This document shows, piece after piece, positions 35,389 through 44,648 of a stretch of DNA of 64,000 nucleotides. How positions within the stretch are numbered: position 1 is the stretch's first letter; each line of letters starts with the position of its first letter. Below the pieces are notes generated by a model. The model was not told where the DNA came from, searched no databases, and was given only the letters and a program-made list of their open reading frames with translations. Made by a program: the position numbers and the translations under genes. This stretch comes from an uncultured Eubacteriales bacterium (lineage in GTDB: Bacteria > Bacillota > Clostridia > Oscillospirales > Acutalibacteraceae), in contig CAKSQO010000002.1 in the NCBI GenBank assembly GCA_934486615.1, forward strand, positions 62,001 through 126,000. Reading direction: 5' to 3'.

Positions 35389-36048
35389 TTATTGGGATTC
35401 CTCTGAAAAGTCCCAATCTTCAACTCCAAGTTCAATCGTTTCCTGCGGCCAAGAAGCCTCATACAGTGTTTTTTGAGAATTTATATCCACAACTTTAATA
35501 GATACGGATATATCATCACAGTCAACACCGCCAAACAGCTGCCTGAATGCGCAATCTCTAAATAATCCGAAAGTGATTTTATTACCGATAATATCAGCGA
35601 CCAGCTCTCTGTCCCCGGTTATAATATATCCCTTATACTCCGGTAGCGCTTCGACGCCTTCCTTTTTGCCGAACTTATCTGCACTATTTTCATAATAGGC
35701 AAGAATATCAGATTTTTGCGACTCCGTTAATCGAAGAATTAGCGTATCGCCCGAAGCCTTTGCGCTGCTTTGAAGTCCGTAGCATTCCGAGAATATCGGT
35801 AAATCGTATTCAAAGTACTCCTCGGGAGTGACACTGAACAAGAACTCTGTCGCATTCTCAGTTAAAACATATTCAGTCTTTTTAGATACAGCATTTATCA
35901 ACATCTTATATGGATATGTGATAGTGTTTACCGTCGAACAACCTGATAGCGTTGCTATAAGAACGGCAACTACCACAATAACCATATAGCGTATTGAACT
36001 TTGTCGCAGACGGCTAAATTTTGTTATTGCAAACTCACCCTTATACAA
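35389..36048 (-). CDS. Lipoprotein encoded directly after the BIG2-RHS gene
   Basis: A 219-residue protein with a basic n-region, a hydrophobic helix (about 22-35) and the lipobox LSGC. The start is probably TTG 36048 behind the RHS stop codon region, since the charged n-region needs the upstream codons; AAGGGTGAG just inside the frame leaves a later start possible. The mature part is a mixed domain without recognised motifs (contains EYFEYDLPIFSECYGL and FRQLFGGVDCDDISVSI). The position 1 nt after a polymorphic-toxin-like gene suggests an immunity or accessory partner (inference). A lipid anchor would place it outside the membrane. Confidence 0.6.
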   Translation of the reverse strand: MYKGEFAITKFSRLRQSSIRYMVIVVVAVLIATLSGCSTVNTITYPYKMLINAVSKKTEYVLTENATEFLFSVTPEEYFEYDLPIFSECYGLQSSAKASGDTLILRLTESQKSDILAYYENSADKFGKKEGVEALPEYKGYIITGDRELVADIIGNKITFGLFRDCAFRQLFGGVDCDDISVSIKVVDINSQKTLYEASWPQETIELGVEDWDFSEESQ

Positions 36049-36049
36049 A

Positions 36050-39000
36050 TTATATTATACCGCACATTTCAAGCCCTATCGGTATAAGAAAATCATCGCC
36101 ATAAATGCCCATCAAATCATCGAGTGCGAACACTGTTACTATTGTCGCACCAAGAAGAAAACGCGGATCTTGGCATATCTTTGTCTCAAGTTCATAACGC
36201 TTTGCTTGAATTGCAACAATACTCGGAAGTACAACTCTTGCTTGCTCATAAGAATACTCTCTTAGGCGCTTCCTTGCGTTTGATTCTCTTGTTTCAGTCT
36301 TAATCCCTAATCCTATTTCTAACGATGTAGACTGCTTATGAGAAGTCTTATGAGAAGTCTTATAAGAAAAAGAGACATCTTTTCCTGGAGTATATGAGAA
36401 CGAAGCGCTTAATGAGTTGTGGTCGTCAATCTTCTCTGAATATGATATGCTTATTCCTTTATTCGTGATTGATAACTTTAGCTTATCGGCATTAAATGTA
36501 TGCTTTCTCAGAAGTTCGACCTGATCAGAAATATTAACAGCCAACTCTGAGTCGCCTACTCCAGCACTTGCCGATGCTGAGCACTTAACATAAGCATCAT
36601 CGCCAATAGGGAACTTTACTGAAGTCTGTGTCGTAAGCTTATAGTAATCTTCAAACTCCATAAGCATAGACAAAGTTTGTTCCAACAACGCACAAGCAGA
36701 TGCCTTATCTCCAGCTTTCATTAATTCTGCAAGTGTATTAACAAAACTTTCTTTTGCTTTTTCACTAAAATCCTTTTTACCCTTATTATCCGCGCTGAGG
36801 CCGAACGGGTCGACGTTGGAGACGGGGTTGCCGTTGGCGTAGGCGTAGCGGTTAAGGGTTACAGCGTTGGAAATCTCGCCTGCGATGATGTCGGCATTGA
36901 CGAAGCGCTTGAGCGACGGGGCATAGTACCTCGCGCGCATATAAATCAGGCCGTTTTCGTCGGTGACAACGCCGTCGCGGCCGTTGTAGCCGAAGATAAC
37001 GCTGCCTGAGCCGATGTGCGAGGTCATCTGGCCGTAGGAATCGTACTCGAATCTGTCGCTTACAGAGCCGCAGTCGTTACTTATCGCAACGGTGCTGCCG
37101 CGATAGTCGAAGTGATAGGTGCGGAAAGCACCGGAGCGCTCCTCCCCTATCAGGCCGTCGCCGTAGACGAACTTGACAACCTCGCCGTTATCGGTCATAT
37201 AGACCAGGCGGCTGAGCTTATCGACAGTGTCGTAGGTGAAGGTTCTGACCTTATCGCCGCAGGTTGACTTGATACGAACGTCCTGCGCATCATAAGTATA
37301 TGAGTTGTTACCCGCACTTATGAGGCGGTTGGAGCCATCGTAACACAGGCGGCCGGAGCCGCCGACGACAGGTGCCGCGAGCATATTGCCCTCGAGGTCA
37401 TACTCGAGAGAGCTGCCCTTGAACACAGTCAGGCGGTTGTTCGCATCGTAAACGAAGCAGCTGTCGGGTGCGTCGGTCATATTGCCCGCCGCATCGTAAG
37501 AATAGCTCTCCTCGTTCAGAAGCGCACCCTCTGCGCTCTTCAACGTACGCTTGATGAGCCTGTTGAGGTTATCGTAAGTATAGCACATCGAGCTGCCGTT
37601 TGTCAACAATTTTTCACAAATGATTTTTCCGCTTGCGTCATAGGTGTACTCAAAACCGCTTATAACCTCGCCGGATGGCATCTTATCGACGGTGCTTATG
37701 ACGCGTCCCGCGTCGTCGTAGACGGTGGTGACGGTGCTGCAGTCGGGCTTGCGCGAATAGGTCAGGCGGCCGTTTACGTCATAGGCGTAGGTTGTCTCTC
37801 TGCCCGCCCAGTCGGTGACCTTTGTCAGGGCGTTGTTCGCGTCGTAGGCGTAGGTCACGCTCGTGTTGTCGGGGTAGGTCAGCCTTGTGAGGTTGCCCGC
37901 TGCGTCGTACTCATAGCGCAGAATTCGGCCGTAGGTGTCGGTGCACCTGGTCAGGCGACCCGCTGCGTCGTACTCGCGGGTAACGGTGCCCTGCGAGTCG
38001 GTCGCGGAGGTGAGCTGACCGCCCGCATTGTAGGCGTAGGTGGTCGAGTCGCTGTTGACGGTGGTGCCCGTCATACGTCCCGCCGCGTCGTAGGTGAAGC
38101 GCTTGATGTCGAGGTTGCCCGAGGTGACCTTGCTCTGCAGGCCGAGGGCGTTGTACTCAAACAGGCGCTGCGCGTTCGACGAAGTACTCTCGGTCGCAAG
38201 GCGGCCCGACTTGTCGTAGGTGTAATTCGTGCGGCCGGTCTGACCTCCCATTGCGGTGACGAGGCCGAGGCTGTTAAAGCTGCTGAACGTCGCGCCGCCG
38301 AGGGGGTCGACCACTCTGACGAGGTGTCCCGCAATATCGTTGACGTACTCGGACACGTTGCCGAACGGGTCGGTCACGCTGCTGACGAGGGTGCTCTGAT
38401 AGGTGTAGCTCGTCGTGCCGTTGGCGGCGGAGGTCACGCTGAGCGGCTGGCCGACGCTGTTGAACGTGGTCTGAGTGACGACTTTACCCTTTGCGTCGAG
38501 GGTCTTGACCGCATTGCCGAGGGCGTCATACTCGGTGGTGAAGCAGTTGCCCTTGCCGTCGATTACTCCCGTGCGGCGGCCGAGCGCGTCATAAGTATAG
38601 CGGACGGTGCGGCCGAGCGGGTCTGTGACCTTTATAAGGTTGCCGAGGGCATCGTAGGCGTAGCTTGTGGTATGGCCGAGCGGGTCGGTGCTTGTGAGCA
38701 TACGGTCGAGCGCGTCGTAGGTGTAGGCGGTGGTATTGCTGCGCTTGTCAGTCACGCTGAGCCTGTTGCCGTAGGCGTCGTAGGTGTAGGTCGTGACGAA
38801 GCCGTTGGGGTCGGTCTCGGTCAGCAGGTCGCCTGCGGGCGAGTAGGTGTTCACGGTCACTCCCGAGGCGGGGTTGACGGTTCTGACCACGCGGCCGAAC
38901 GAGTCATAGGCGTAGGTCGTTACGCCGCCGTCGTCATCGGTCAGGCTGACAACGCGGTTAAGCGCGTCGAAGGTGCGGGTCGTGACCGCTCCGAGCGGCG

Positions 39001-41785
39001 CCGTCTCCTTGGTGATGTTGCCGGCGTCATCGTACTCGTAGGTCGTCGAGCCGCCGTCCATATTGGTCTGCTTGACAAGGCGTCCGAACGGGTCATAGGT
39101 GTAGGCGATGTCTCCGCCCGTACGCGAGACGTCGTTGAGCACTCTGTCCTCATAGTCGTATCGGTAGAGATGGCAGGTGCCGTCGGGGTAATATGTGCAG
39201 GTGTTCTTCATATTACCGTTGTACTCAAAGCGCGTGATATGGCCGAGGGCGTCGGTTTCCTTGACCTTCTGGAAGTTGCCGTTGAACTCGGTGGTCGAAA
39301 CATTGCCGAGCGCGTCGGTGACCTTGACGACATTGCCTGCGCAGTCGTACTCGAAGCGGGTGACGTTGCCGAGCGCGTCGGTGCGCTTGGTCATCAGGCC
39401 GAGCGGGTTGTACTCGTAGCTCGTGATATTGCCGCAGGGGTCGCACTCGGAGAGCAGACGGCCGCCCGAGTAGGTGTAGGTGGTCGCGGGCTTGTCACCG
39501 ACCTTGACCGAAGCGGGCATTCCGTTTGCATCGTAGGTGTAGCGGGTGCAGGTGCCGCGCATATCGGTGTGGGTCAGCAGGTTGTTCGAGCTGTCGTAGG
39601 TGAAGCTCTCGGAGACGGTGGTCGTGCCGTTTTGGCGCGAAATTCCCGTCAGGTTGTGGCGAATGTCATAGGTGAACGTGGTCTTCTGCCCGAGCGCGTC
39701 GGTAACGCTTACGAGGTCGCCGTAGGAGTCGTAGCTGCGCTCGGTCTTGTTGCCCTTGCCGTCGGTCTCCTTGGTAAGGCGGAAGCAGCTGTCATAGGCG
39801 TAGCGCTTCAAAGAGCCGCCGACGTTGGAGTCCTCGGTCAGCATACCGCTTGAGTCGAACAGCTTTCGGCTTATGTCGCCCTCGCGGTTGGTTATGATGC
39901 GGCTGTTGCAGCATTCATATTGGATGCGGGTTTCCTTATCGTTTGCGTCGAGCTGCTTGACGATGCGGCGCGTCAGGTCGTAGGTGTTCGAGAAGTAGCG
40001 TACTCCGAGCGTGTCGGTGCCCGTGAGCACCTGACCGAAGTCGTTGTAGGTGTAGGTCAGCGTGCGGTCGAACATATCAATGATCTTGACCAGCATACCG
40101 CTGCACGAATCGTACTCAAACCTGACCTCGCGGTTATCATCGTCGTAGACCTTCCACACGCGGTTGCTGTTGTCGTGCGCGATGTGCAGGCTCTTGCCCG
40201 TAACCTTGTCGGTGACGTTGATAAGGCTGCCGACGTAAGTTATCTCGGTCACGAGCATATGGTGGTCATATATGCTCGTTATGCGGCCCTCGGCGTTGTA
40301 GTACTCGTAGCTCCGGCTGTCGCAGTCGATGAAGTAGGAGCTCGGGGGGCACTCATCCGTCGGGACGGTGAGTTTGTATCTCTCCTTGCCCGGAGTGGTG
40401 CAGTGGTAGATGCCTTCCAGACGGGAGTCGGGAGCGTAGATGTCGTATCTCGACGGATTGTTAAAGACGCGGTACGTTCCGTCCGAGGCGAGCTGCAGGA
40501 ACTTCTCATAGTTGTGGCTCCAGCCCTTGCCCATATGACCCGACTGCAGCTTGTCCGACTCATAGTGCATATTGAACGCGAGATTCTGCCCGCCGAACAG
40601 CGTCATTGCGGTGTAGTCGAGGATATGCGCGCCGCTGAACACGTCTATCGGGTCGCCGGATTTGGCATTCGGCGGATTGTGTCCCTCTGTGCCATTATTC
40701 GGATCCGGGTCCGGTTTCTCAACATCACGTGCAACCGTAACAAGGAGACGGCCGACGGCCTTGCCGTAGTTGGCATTTTTCGGCATTACCGTTATTACAG
40801 CGCTGCCTATTGATATGGCGGTTATGCAGCCCGTGGTCTTGTTGACTGCCGCAACCTCGGGCGCGTCGCTGCTCCAAACAAACGACTTGCACTGCGATTC
40901 GCACGGCAGCACGGTAAACGACGGAGCGTAGCCGCTGCCCTCGAGCATAACAACCCTCGGTTCGTCAAAGGTAATGCTCTGAATAGGAATGGCATCGACG
41001 ACCGAAATGGTAGCCTGCGCGCTCACTCCGCTGCCGTCAGCCGCCGTTGCCGTCAGCTTGGTAGAGCCTTTTTGCTTTGCGAGGACGTTTACGCTGCTGC
41101 TTGTGCTCGCGTTCAGCGAAGCAACGCAGTCGTTGCCGATGCTCCAGTTGATGCCTTTCTGCGTAGCATTCGACGGTGATACATAAGCGTAAACGACGGC
41201 CTGCTCGCCCTCGACGATTGAAGCGCTGCTGCCGGAGCTGAGCCTGATCGACTTGACGTTGACGTTATTGGTGACATTCACCCTCATGCGGTCGCAGCAA
41301 TATGCTCCGACGACTTCAACGCTGATATCGGCACTGCCGGATCCTACCGCTTCCGCTACGCCTGTGGAAGAGTTAATGCGGAGCACGTTTGAGTTGCTGC
41401 TGGTCCACTTGAGCGTTTTGTAAGTGGAGTTGCTCGGATAAATCGCGGCACGGAACGTATTTACGTCGCCCTTATTGAGCGTGCTGACGGAGTTGTCGAT
41501 TACAACATAGTCCGCAGGGACGCTTGTTTCGACCTTGAACAGCATCGAGGCCGATACGCCCGAGCCGTCGGTTGCCCTTGCGGTTATCGTTGCAACGCCG
41601 ACGCGGTTGGCGTAGATTGCGCCTGTTGCCTGATTGACCGAGGCAACACCGCTGTCGCTGCTTGACCAGCGGAGGGTCTGCTTGGCATTTGCAGGCTTAA
41701 CAGTAGCGGTAAGGCCGTAGAACCACTTACCTTTTTCGATAATCGTGCTTGTGGTCTTGAGAACGATTTGGTTTACATAAATCAT
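36050..41785 (-). CDS. BIG2-RHS repeat protein with variable C-terminal tip
   Basis: A 1911-residue protein. Residues about 1-355 hold four or more BIG2 (Ig-like) domains with recurrent W(T/S)SS and GxATIT motifs. A DUF6531-like start follows near residue 375 (SGDPIDVFSGAHIL), then some 1150 residues of RHS/YD repeats, the RHS core (RARYYAPSLKRFVNADI) and the NVDPFG cleavage-type motif with D1659. Residues 1663-1911 form an unrelated, beta-rich, AT-rich tip. This is the architecture of polymorphic toxins. No signal peptide is present, so the export route is unknown. GAGAGG precedes the ATG; the gene starts 25 nt after the DUF1906-like gene. Confidence 0.85.
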   Translation of the reverse strand: MIYVNQIVLKTTSTIIEKGKWFYGLTATVKPANAKQTLRWSSSDSGVASVNQATGAIYANRVGVATITARATDGSGVSASMLFKVETSVPADYVVIDNSVSTLNKGDVNTFRAAIYPSNSTYKTLKWTSSNSNVLRINSSTGVAEAVGSGSADISVEVVGAYCCDRMRVNVTNNVNVKSIRLSSGSSASIVEGEQAVVYAYVSPSNATQKGINWSIGNDCVASLNASTSSSVNVLAKQKGSTKLTATAADGSGVSAQATISVVDAIPIQSITFDEPRVVMLEGSGYAPSFTVLPCESQCKSFVWSSDAPEVAAVNKTTGCITAISIGSAVITVMPKNANYGKAVGRLLVTVARDVEKPDPDPNNGTEGHNPPNAKSGDPIDVFSGAHILDYTAMTLFGGQNLAFNMHYESDKLQSGHMGKGWSHNYEKFLQLASDGTYRVFNNPSRYDIYAPDSRLEGIYHCTTPGKERYKLTVPTDECPPSSYFIDCDSRSYEYYNAEGRITSIYDHHMLVTEITYVGSLINVTDKVTGKSLHIAHDNSNRVWKVYDDDNREVRFEYDSCSGMLVKIIDMFDRTLTYTYNDFGQVLTGTDTLGVRYFSNTYDLTRRIVKQLDANDKETRIQYECCNSRIITNREGDISRKLFDSSGMLTEDSNVGGSLKRYAYDSCFRLTKETDGKGNKTERSYDSYGDLVSVTDALGQKTTFTYDIRHNLTGISRQNGTTTVSESFTYDSSNNLLTHTDMRGTCTRYTYDANGMPASVKVGDKPATTYTYSGGRLLSECDPCGNITSYEYNPLGLMTKRTDALGNVTRFEYDCAGNVVKVTDALGNVSTTEFNGNFQKVKETDALGHITRFEYNGNMKNTCTYYPDGTCHLYRYDYEDRVLNDVSRTGGDIAYTYDPFGRLVKQTNMDGGSTTYEYDDAGNITKETAPLGAVTTRTFDALNRVVSLTDDDGGVTTYAYDSFGRVVRTVNPASGVTVNTYSPAGDLLTETDPNGFVTTYTYDAYGNRLSVTDKRSNTTAYTYDALDRMLTSTDPLGHTTSYAYDALGNLIKVTDPLGRTVRYTYDALGRRTGVIDGKGNCFTTEYDALGNAVKTLDAKGKVVTQTTFNSVGQPLSVTSAANGTTSYTYQSTLVSSVTDPFGNVSEYVNDIAGHLVRVVDPLGGATFSSFNSLGLVTAMGGQTGRTNYTYDKSGRLATESTSSNAQRLFEYNALGLQSKVTSGNLDIKRFTYDAAGRMTGTTVNSDSTTYAYNAGGQLTSATDSQGTVTREYDAAGRLTRCTDTYGRILRYEYDAAGNLTRLTYPDNTSVTYAYDANNALTKVTDWAGRETTYAYDVNGRLTYSRKPDCSTVTTVYDDAGRVISTVDKMPSGEVISGFEYTYDASGKIICEKLLTNGSSMCYTYDNLNRLIKRTLKSAEGALLNEESYSYDAAGNMTDAPDSCFVYDANNRLTVFKGSSLEYDLEGNMLAAPVVGGSGRLCYDGSNRLISAGNNSYTYDAQDVRIKSTCGDKVRTFTYDTVDKLSRLVYMTDNGEVVKFVYGDGLIGEERSGAFRTYHFDYRGSTVAISNDCGSVSDRFEYDSYGQMTSHIGSGSVIFGYNGRDGVVTDENGLIYMRARYYAPSLKRFVNADIIAGEISNAVTLNRYAYANGNPVSNVDPFGLSADNKGKKDFSEKAKESFVNTLAELMKAGDKASACALLEQTLSMLMEFEDYYKLTTQTSVKFPIGDDAYVKCSASASAGVGDSELAVNISDQVELLRKHTFNADKLKLSITNKGISISYSEKIDDHNSLSASFSYTPGKDVSFSYKTSHKTSHKQSTSLEIGLGIKTETRESNARKRLREYSYEQARVVLPSIVAIQAKRYELETKICQDPRFLLGATIVTVFALDDLMGIYGDDFLIPIGLEMCGII

Positions 41786-41810
41786 TATTGACCTCTCCTC
41801 CCTCTGCCTG

Positions 41811-42665
41811 TCAGATCATGCACTCGGGCAGAGTCTCAATCCTGCCGATAAGGTCGACGTTGAAGGTGACCTCCGCGCCCTTTTCATCGTCAATCGGATG
41901 GCAGTTCAGTCCGTACTGCCAGACTCTGATGTCGCTGCGCTTGATGCCGGACGGAGCAAACGGCTGCCAGACATCGGGGTGGATAAGGTGGGTGGTGTTT
42001 ACACGGTCGTACTCCTTCATGTTCGGAGCGGTCGCCCAGACGACGCACTTCTTGAAGATGTCGCCGTCGTTTACGATGCCGCGGCTGAACTCGCGGTCAA
42101 ATCCGAACTCAGCGTCGGTATTTGCCTTGAAACCGGGGATAAAGCCGGAAGCGAGCAGCGAATCGGCGAAGCCCTTCATAAAGTCGGTCGAAGCGAACTC
42201 GGTCGCGCCGAGCTCGAGGAAAATCGCCGCGCCGTCGCGCAGGCCGAGCTCAAGAGCGATGATGTCGACCTTCTTCGCGGCCACTCTGCCCTGCTCCTCG
42301 GTGAGCTTCTCGCCCGCCTCGGTGTAGGTCGCGGCGACGGTGCAGCCCTGCTCGTGCAGGAAACGGATCTCGGCCGCGGTGAGCGCTCCGTCGCCGTTTA
42401 TGTTGCGGCCCCAGAACGACGGCTCAACCTTGTTGCGGCGCGCCCACTCGTATACGGTGAGGTTGTTCTGCAGCATGGTCGTCGCGCTGACCTTGGAGTC
42501 GACGCCGAAGATAAGGCTCTCGCCCTGAAGCACGACAGGCTCAGCCGATACCTCGGCCGCCTGCGGTTTGTTTTCAGGCAGCGACTGAGCCGCCGACTGA
42601 GATGTGATGTAGACCGGGTTACCGAAGCCTACGGGGTTGTTTCTTTTAGCACCTTTACATGCCAT
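41811..42665 (-). CDS. DUF1906-like glycoside-hydrolase-fold protein
   Basis: A 284-residue protein. After a 60-residue linker it shows a TIM-barrel pattern like the DUF1906/Rv2525c group: FGVDSKVSATT, FWGRNINGDGALTAAEIRFL, GCTVAATYTE, AAIFLELGATEF and the final IRVWQYGLN. Related domains act on cell-wall glycans or are secreted with unknown function. There is no signal peptide. AAGGAA precedes ATG 42665. It is the first gene of an operon with the BIG2-RHS gene and lipoprotein, driven by a palindrome-bearing promoter. Confidence 0.65.
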   Translation of the reverse strand: MACKGAKRNNPVGFGNPVYITSQSAAQSLPENKPQAAEVSAEPVVLQGESLIFGVDSKVSATTMLQNNLTVYEWARRNKVEPSFWGRNINGDGALTAAEIRFLHEQGCTVAATYTEAGEKLTEEQGRVAAKKVDIIALELGLRDGAAIFLELGATEFASTDFMKGFADSLLASGFIPGFKANTDAEFGFDREFSRGIVNDGDIFKKCVVWATAPNMKEYDRVNTTHLIHPDVWQPFAPSGIKRSDIRVWQYGLNCHPIDDEKGAEVTFNVDLIGRIETLPECMI

Positions 42666-42732
42666 TGAAAATTCCTTCTTTCTTTTAATTTTATTTGTTT
42701 TGCGGGGCGCTGCCCCTTGCAGCTGCATTTTC

Positions 42733-42772
42733 AGAATAAAATTTAACCCCGACAGTTTCTGTCAGGGTTAAA
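42733..42772 (-). promoter_or_regulatory. Palindromic operator-promoter 1
   Basis: Palindrome arms TTTAACCCCGACAG and CTGTCAGGGTTAAA flank TTT (42742-42772). A -10 hexamer TATTCT (minus strand, 42733-42738) lies 3 nt downstream. It sits 68 nt before the DUF1906-like gene. Three further sites in the window have the same geometry. Confidence 0.75.
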
Positions 42773-42942
42773 AAAGTTTTTTGAATTTTTTCGGACTATT
42801 TTCTTCCGGCTTGAAATTTCAGGTGCTCAAGGCTGCCGCAGCGCACGGCTTTTCGTCATAACAGGCGCAGTTCGCGCGCTCTGACTTTCGTGCAGCGGTA
42901 ATAAGCCGCTGCTCTCCCTCTTTCGGCCGCTCACAGCGAAAA

Positions 42943-42981
42943 AAATCGGGAACAGCCGCCAAGTCGGCCGTTCCCGATTTT
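42943..42981. terminator. Intrinsic terminator after the transglutaminase-like lipoprotein gene
   Basis: AAATCGGGAACAGCCG and CGGCCGTTCCCGATTT form a stem; T-runs are present on both strands (TTTTTTTCGC on the minus strand). Confidence 0.8.
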
Positions 42982-43002
42982 CCGATTAAGTTTTGTGCGA
43001 AA

Positions 43003-44190
43003 TCAGTGCTTGCTGTCGTAGGCGCTTTCCTTGTTGTGAATATTCGCAAAGTCGGCGTTCGACGCGTTGAAGCAAACCGAAATATTGCCAGAGCGCAGCG
43101 CGCAGGCGACATCGACGTTGTATTCTACGCCGTCAATCGTCACCACGACCCAGAAGCATCTGTAATTGTTACCGATATTCTGCAGATAGGCCTGCCCATG
43201 CCCGATCTCAAGGCGGCACTCGATGCCCGCAAGACCGCACAGGTACTGGAACGCCTGAGCCGCCGCGCGCGGGCCTGCCTTGCCCTTGACAAGCGCGTCG
43301 TAAACCGTCGTGCGGTCGTATTCAACCCAGTAGATGTCGTCGGGATAGATGTGAGTCATATGGCTCATAAACTCGCCGAAAATGTATTTTTCGCGTTCAA
43401 GCTGCGACATGGACGGCTTTATGCCGGAAAGCAGCTGCTTGGCGACCGCCTCGACCTCGGCGATTTTTTCGTCGCGCTCCCACTTCTCGAACTTGTAAAA
43501 TGAGTAGCAGTGGCGCGGAAAATCGCTGTCGTCATCGCGCACGCAGCGTATGCCGCCGTGCTGATTGTCGATCCAGAACAGCTGCGGATTGTCAAGCGAC
43601 ACAAGCCAGCCGACGTAGTCAAGCTCGTCGTCCGTCAGCTTCTCGCAGCCGGGGTCGTCGACCCTTATCCATGCGGAGCAGTTGTAGGCGCCCTCCGCCA
43701 GGCGGTCGTAGAGCGTCAGCATCGCCTTCTTTTTGCTGCTGCTTGCAGTGCGGCTTATGAGCGAGCGGCCGTAGAACGTGCTTGCGGACACGGGCTTTAC
43801 GTTCTTGAGAACCTGATTGAAGCCGCGCAGCGCGTGCAGCTCGCCGAGCGGTTGGACGGTGTTGGCGGAATACTGCCCAGCGTTATACCCGGGGTACAGC
43901 CCGTCGTTGTTAAACTCGGGATATTGGCCTAAATCGGCGCTTGAAGCGCGGCTGCTGTTCGGGTCGGCCCGGGTGGCAAGCGACGGGTCGAAGGTCTGCG
44001 AGGCAGCGTTTGAGCCGTAGCCGTGTTTGCGCATATAGTCCTGAAAGTCCGACTCAAGCCGTGCCAGCGACTCGGCGTCGGAGTCGGCGCTTGAGGTGTC
44101 GCCGCGCCCGGCTTCGGAGCAGGCGCAGGCGGACATCAGCAGCAGTGCGCCGAGCGCCGCAGCCGCGATACGTTTAAGACAGCAGTTCAT
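43003..44190 (-). CDS. Transglutaminase-like lipoprotein lacking catalytic residues
   Basis: A 395-residue lipoprotein: signal peptide with lipobox SACAC, a Ser/Ala/Asp-rich linker, then a helical region and a transglutaminase-core-like domain (about 285-380). The family motif GKAVCxGYAxAFQYLLxxAGIxC is recognisable as YDALVKGKAGPRAAAQAFQY followed by LAGIECR, so the nucleophile cysteine is lost. The position of the HAWN histidine reads CFWV, while the aspartate in VEYNVDVA remains. It is therefore probably a binding rather than a cleaving protein. It carries two candidate promoters upstream, including a palindromic site. Confidence 0.75.
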   Translation of the reverse strand: MNCCLKRIAAAALGALLLMSACACSEAGRGDTSSADSDAESLARLESDFQDYMRKHGYGSNAASQTFDPSLATRADPNSSRASSADLGQYPEFNNDGLYPGYNAGQYSANTVQPLGELHALRGFNQVLKNVKPVSASTFYGRSLISRTASSSKKKAMLTLYDRLAEGAYNCSAWIRVDDPGCEKLTDDELDYVGWLVSLDNPQLFWIDNQHGGIRCVRDDDSDFPRHCYSFYKFEKWERDEKIAEVEAVAKQLLSGIKPSMSQLEREKYIFGEFMSHMTHIYPDDIYWVEYDRTTVYDALVKGKAGPRAAAQAFQYLCGLAGIECRLEIGHGQAYLQNIGNNYRCFWVVVTIDGVEYNVDVACALRSGNISVCFNASNADFANIHNKESAYDSKH

Positions 44191-44380
44191 ATTATCCCTC
44201 CGTTATCGTGAAAGCACATTTCGCCGTTATGACAGCTCCGCCCGAGGACGCTGTTGCCGCTTCGGCTGATACCGCCGCGGCCTGTCAGCCGCCCATATGC
44301 GCCAAGCTCGGCTTAAACCGCGGACAAAGCAAGATGTGACAATTCATTTCATTTACAGATTAGCAGGTTTCAGGCGGCAA

Positions 44381-44415
44381 ATTGTTAACAAACTGTGAAT
44401 TATTATGAATTTTTT
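44381..44415. repeat. AT-rich element shared with island promoters
   Basis: ATTGTTAACAAACTGTGAAT and the following GAATTTTTTG resemble the elements just upstream of island promoters 1, 4 and 6. On the minus strand it precedes a weak promoter-like pair (TTGCCG, 17 nt, TGTAAA) for the lipoprotein gene at 43003-44190. Confidence 0.4.
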
Positions 44416-44546
44416 GTAGAAATTATCCTAAACGTATGTTTTAAACGACTTTTAAGTATAGATTTCGCACTAAAATTATTAAAATGTCAAGGTTCATCAG
44501 GCGGCGCCCACCCGTATATATAAACGCACCCTGTGCGGCGCGGTGC

Positions 44547-44578
44547 GGATGCAAAGAGCTTCTTGTCTCTTTGCATCC
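44547..44578. other. Hairpin in the long leader of the transglutaminase-like gene
   Basis: GGATGCAAAGAG and CTCTTTGCATCC form a perfect 12-bp stem with an 8-nt loop. It begins just downstream of palindromic promoter 2 on the minus strand. No T-run follows in that direction; on the plus strand CGATTTT follows. The remainder of the 44191-44710 gap holds promoter elements only. Confidence 0.55.
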
Positions 44579-44580
44579 CG

Positions 44581-44620
44581 ATTTTACAGGTTAATCCCGA
44601 CACCCTGTGTCATAATTAAA
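44581..44620 (-). promoter_or_regulatory. Palindromic operator-promoter 2
   Basis: Arms TTAATCCCGACAC and GTGTCATAATTAA flank CCT. A -10 hexamer TAAAAT (minus strand, 44581-44586) lies at the same 3-nt distance as in the other sites. It would give a leader of about 390 nt for the gene at 43003-44190. Confidence 0.65.
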
Positions 44621-44648
44621 ATTATTTTTCCGAAAAGCGCGAAAGCAG

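Noticed and set aside
38324..39853. Long plus-strand open frame of about 500 codons opposite the RHS repeats
   Set aside because: It is the antisense of the YD repeats in the BIG2-RHS gene; the repeat codons avoid stops on the other strand. No ribosome site and no known domain.
37400..40100. Dense short repeats as a CRISPR-like or satellite array
   Set aside because: They encode the YD/RHS repeats of one intact protein.
42819..43112. Minus-strand frame of 97 codons between the DUF1906-like and lipoprotein genes
   Set aside because: Overlaps the end of the transglutaminase-like gene out of frame and crosses its terminator; no ribosome site.
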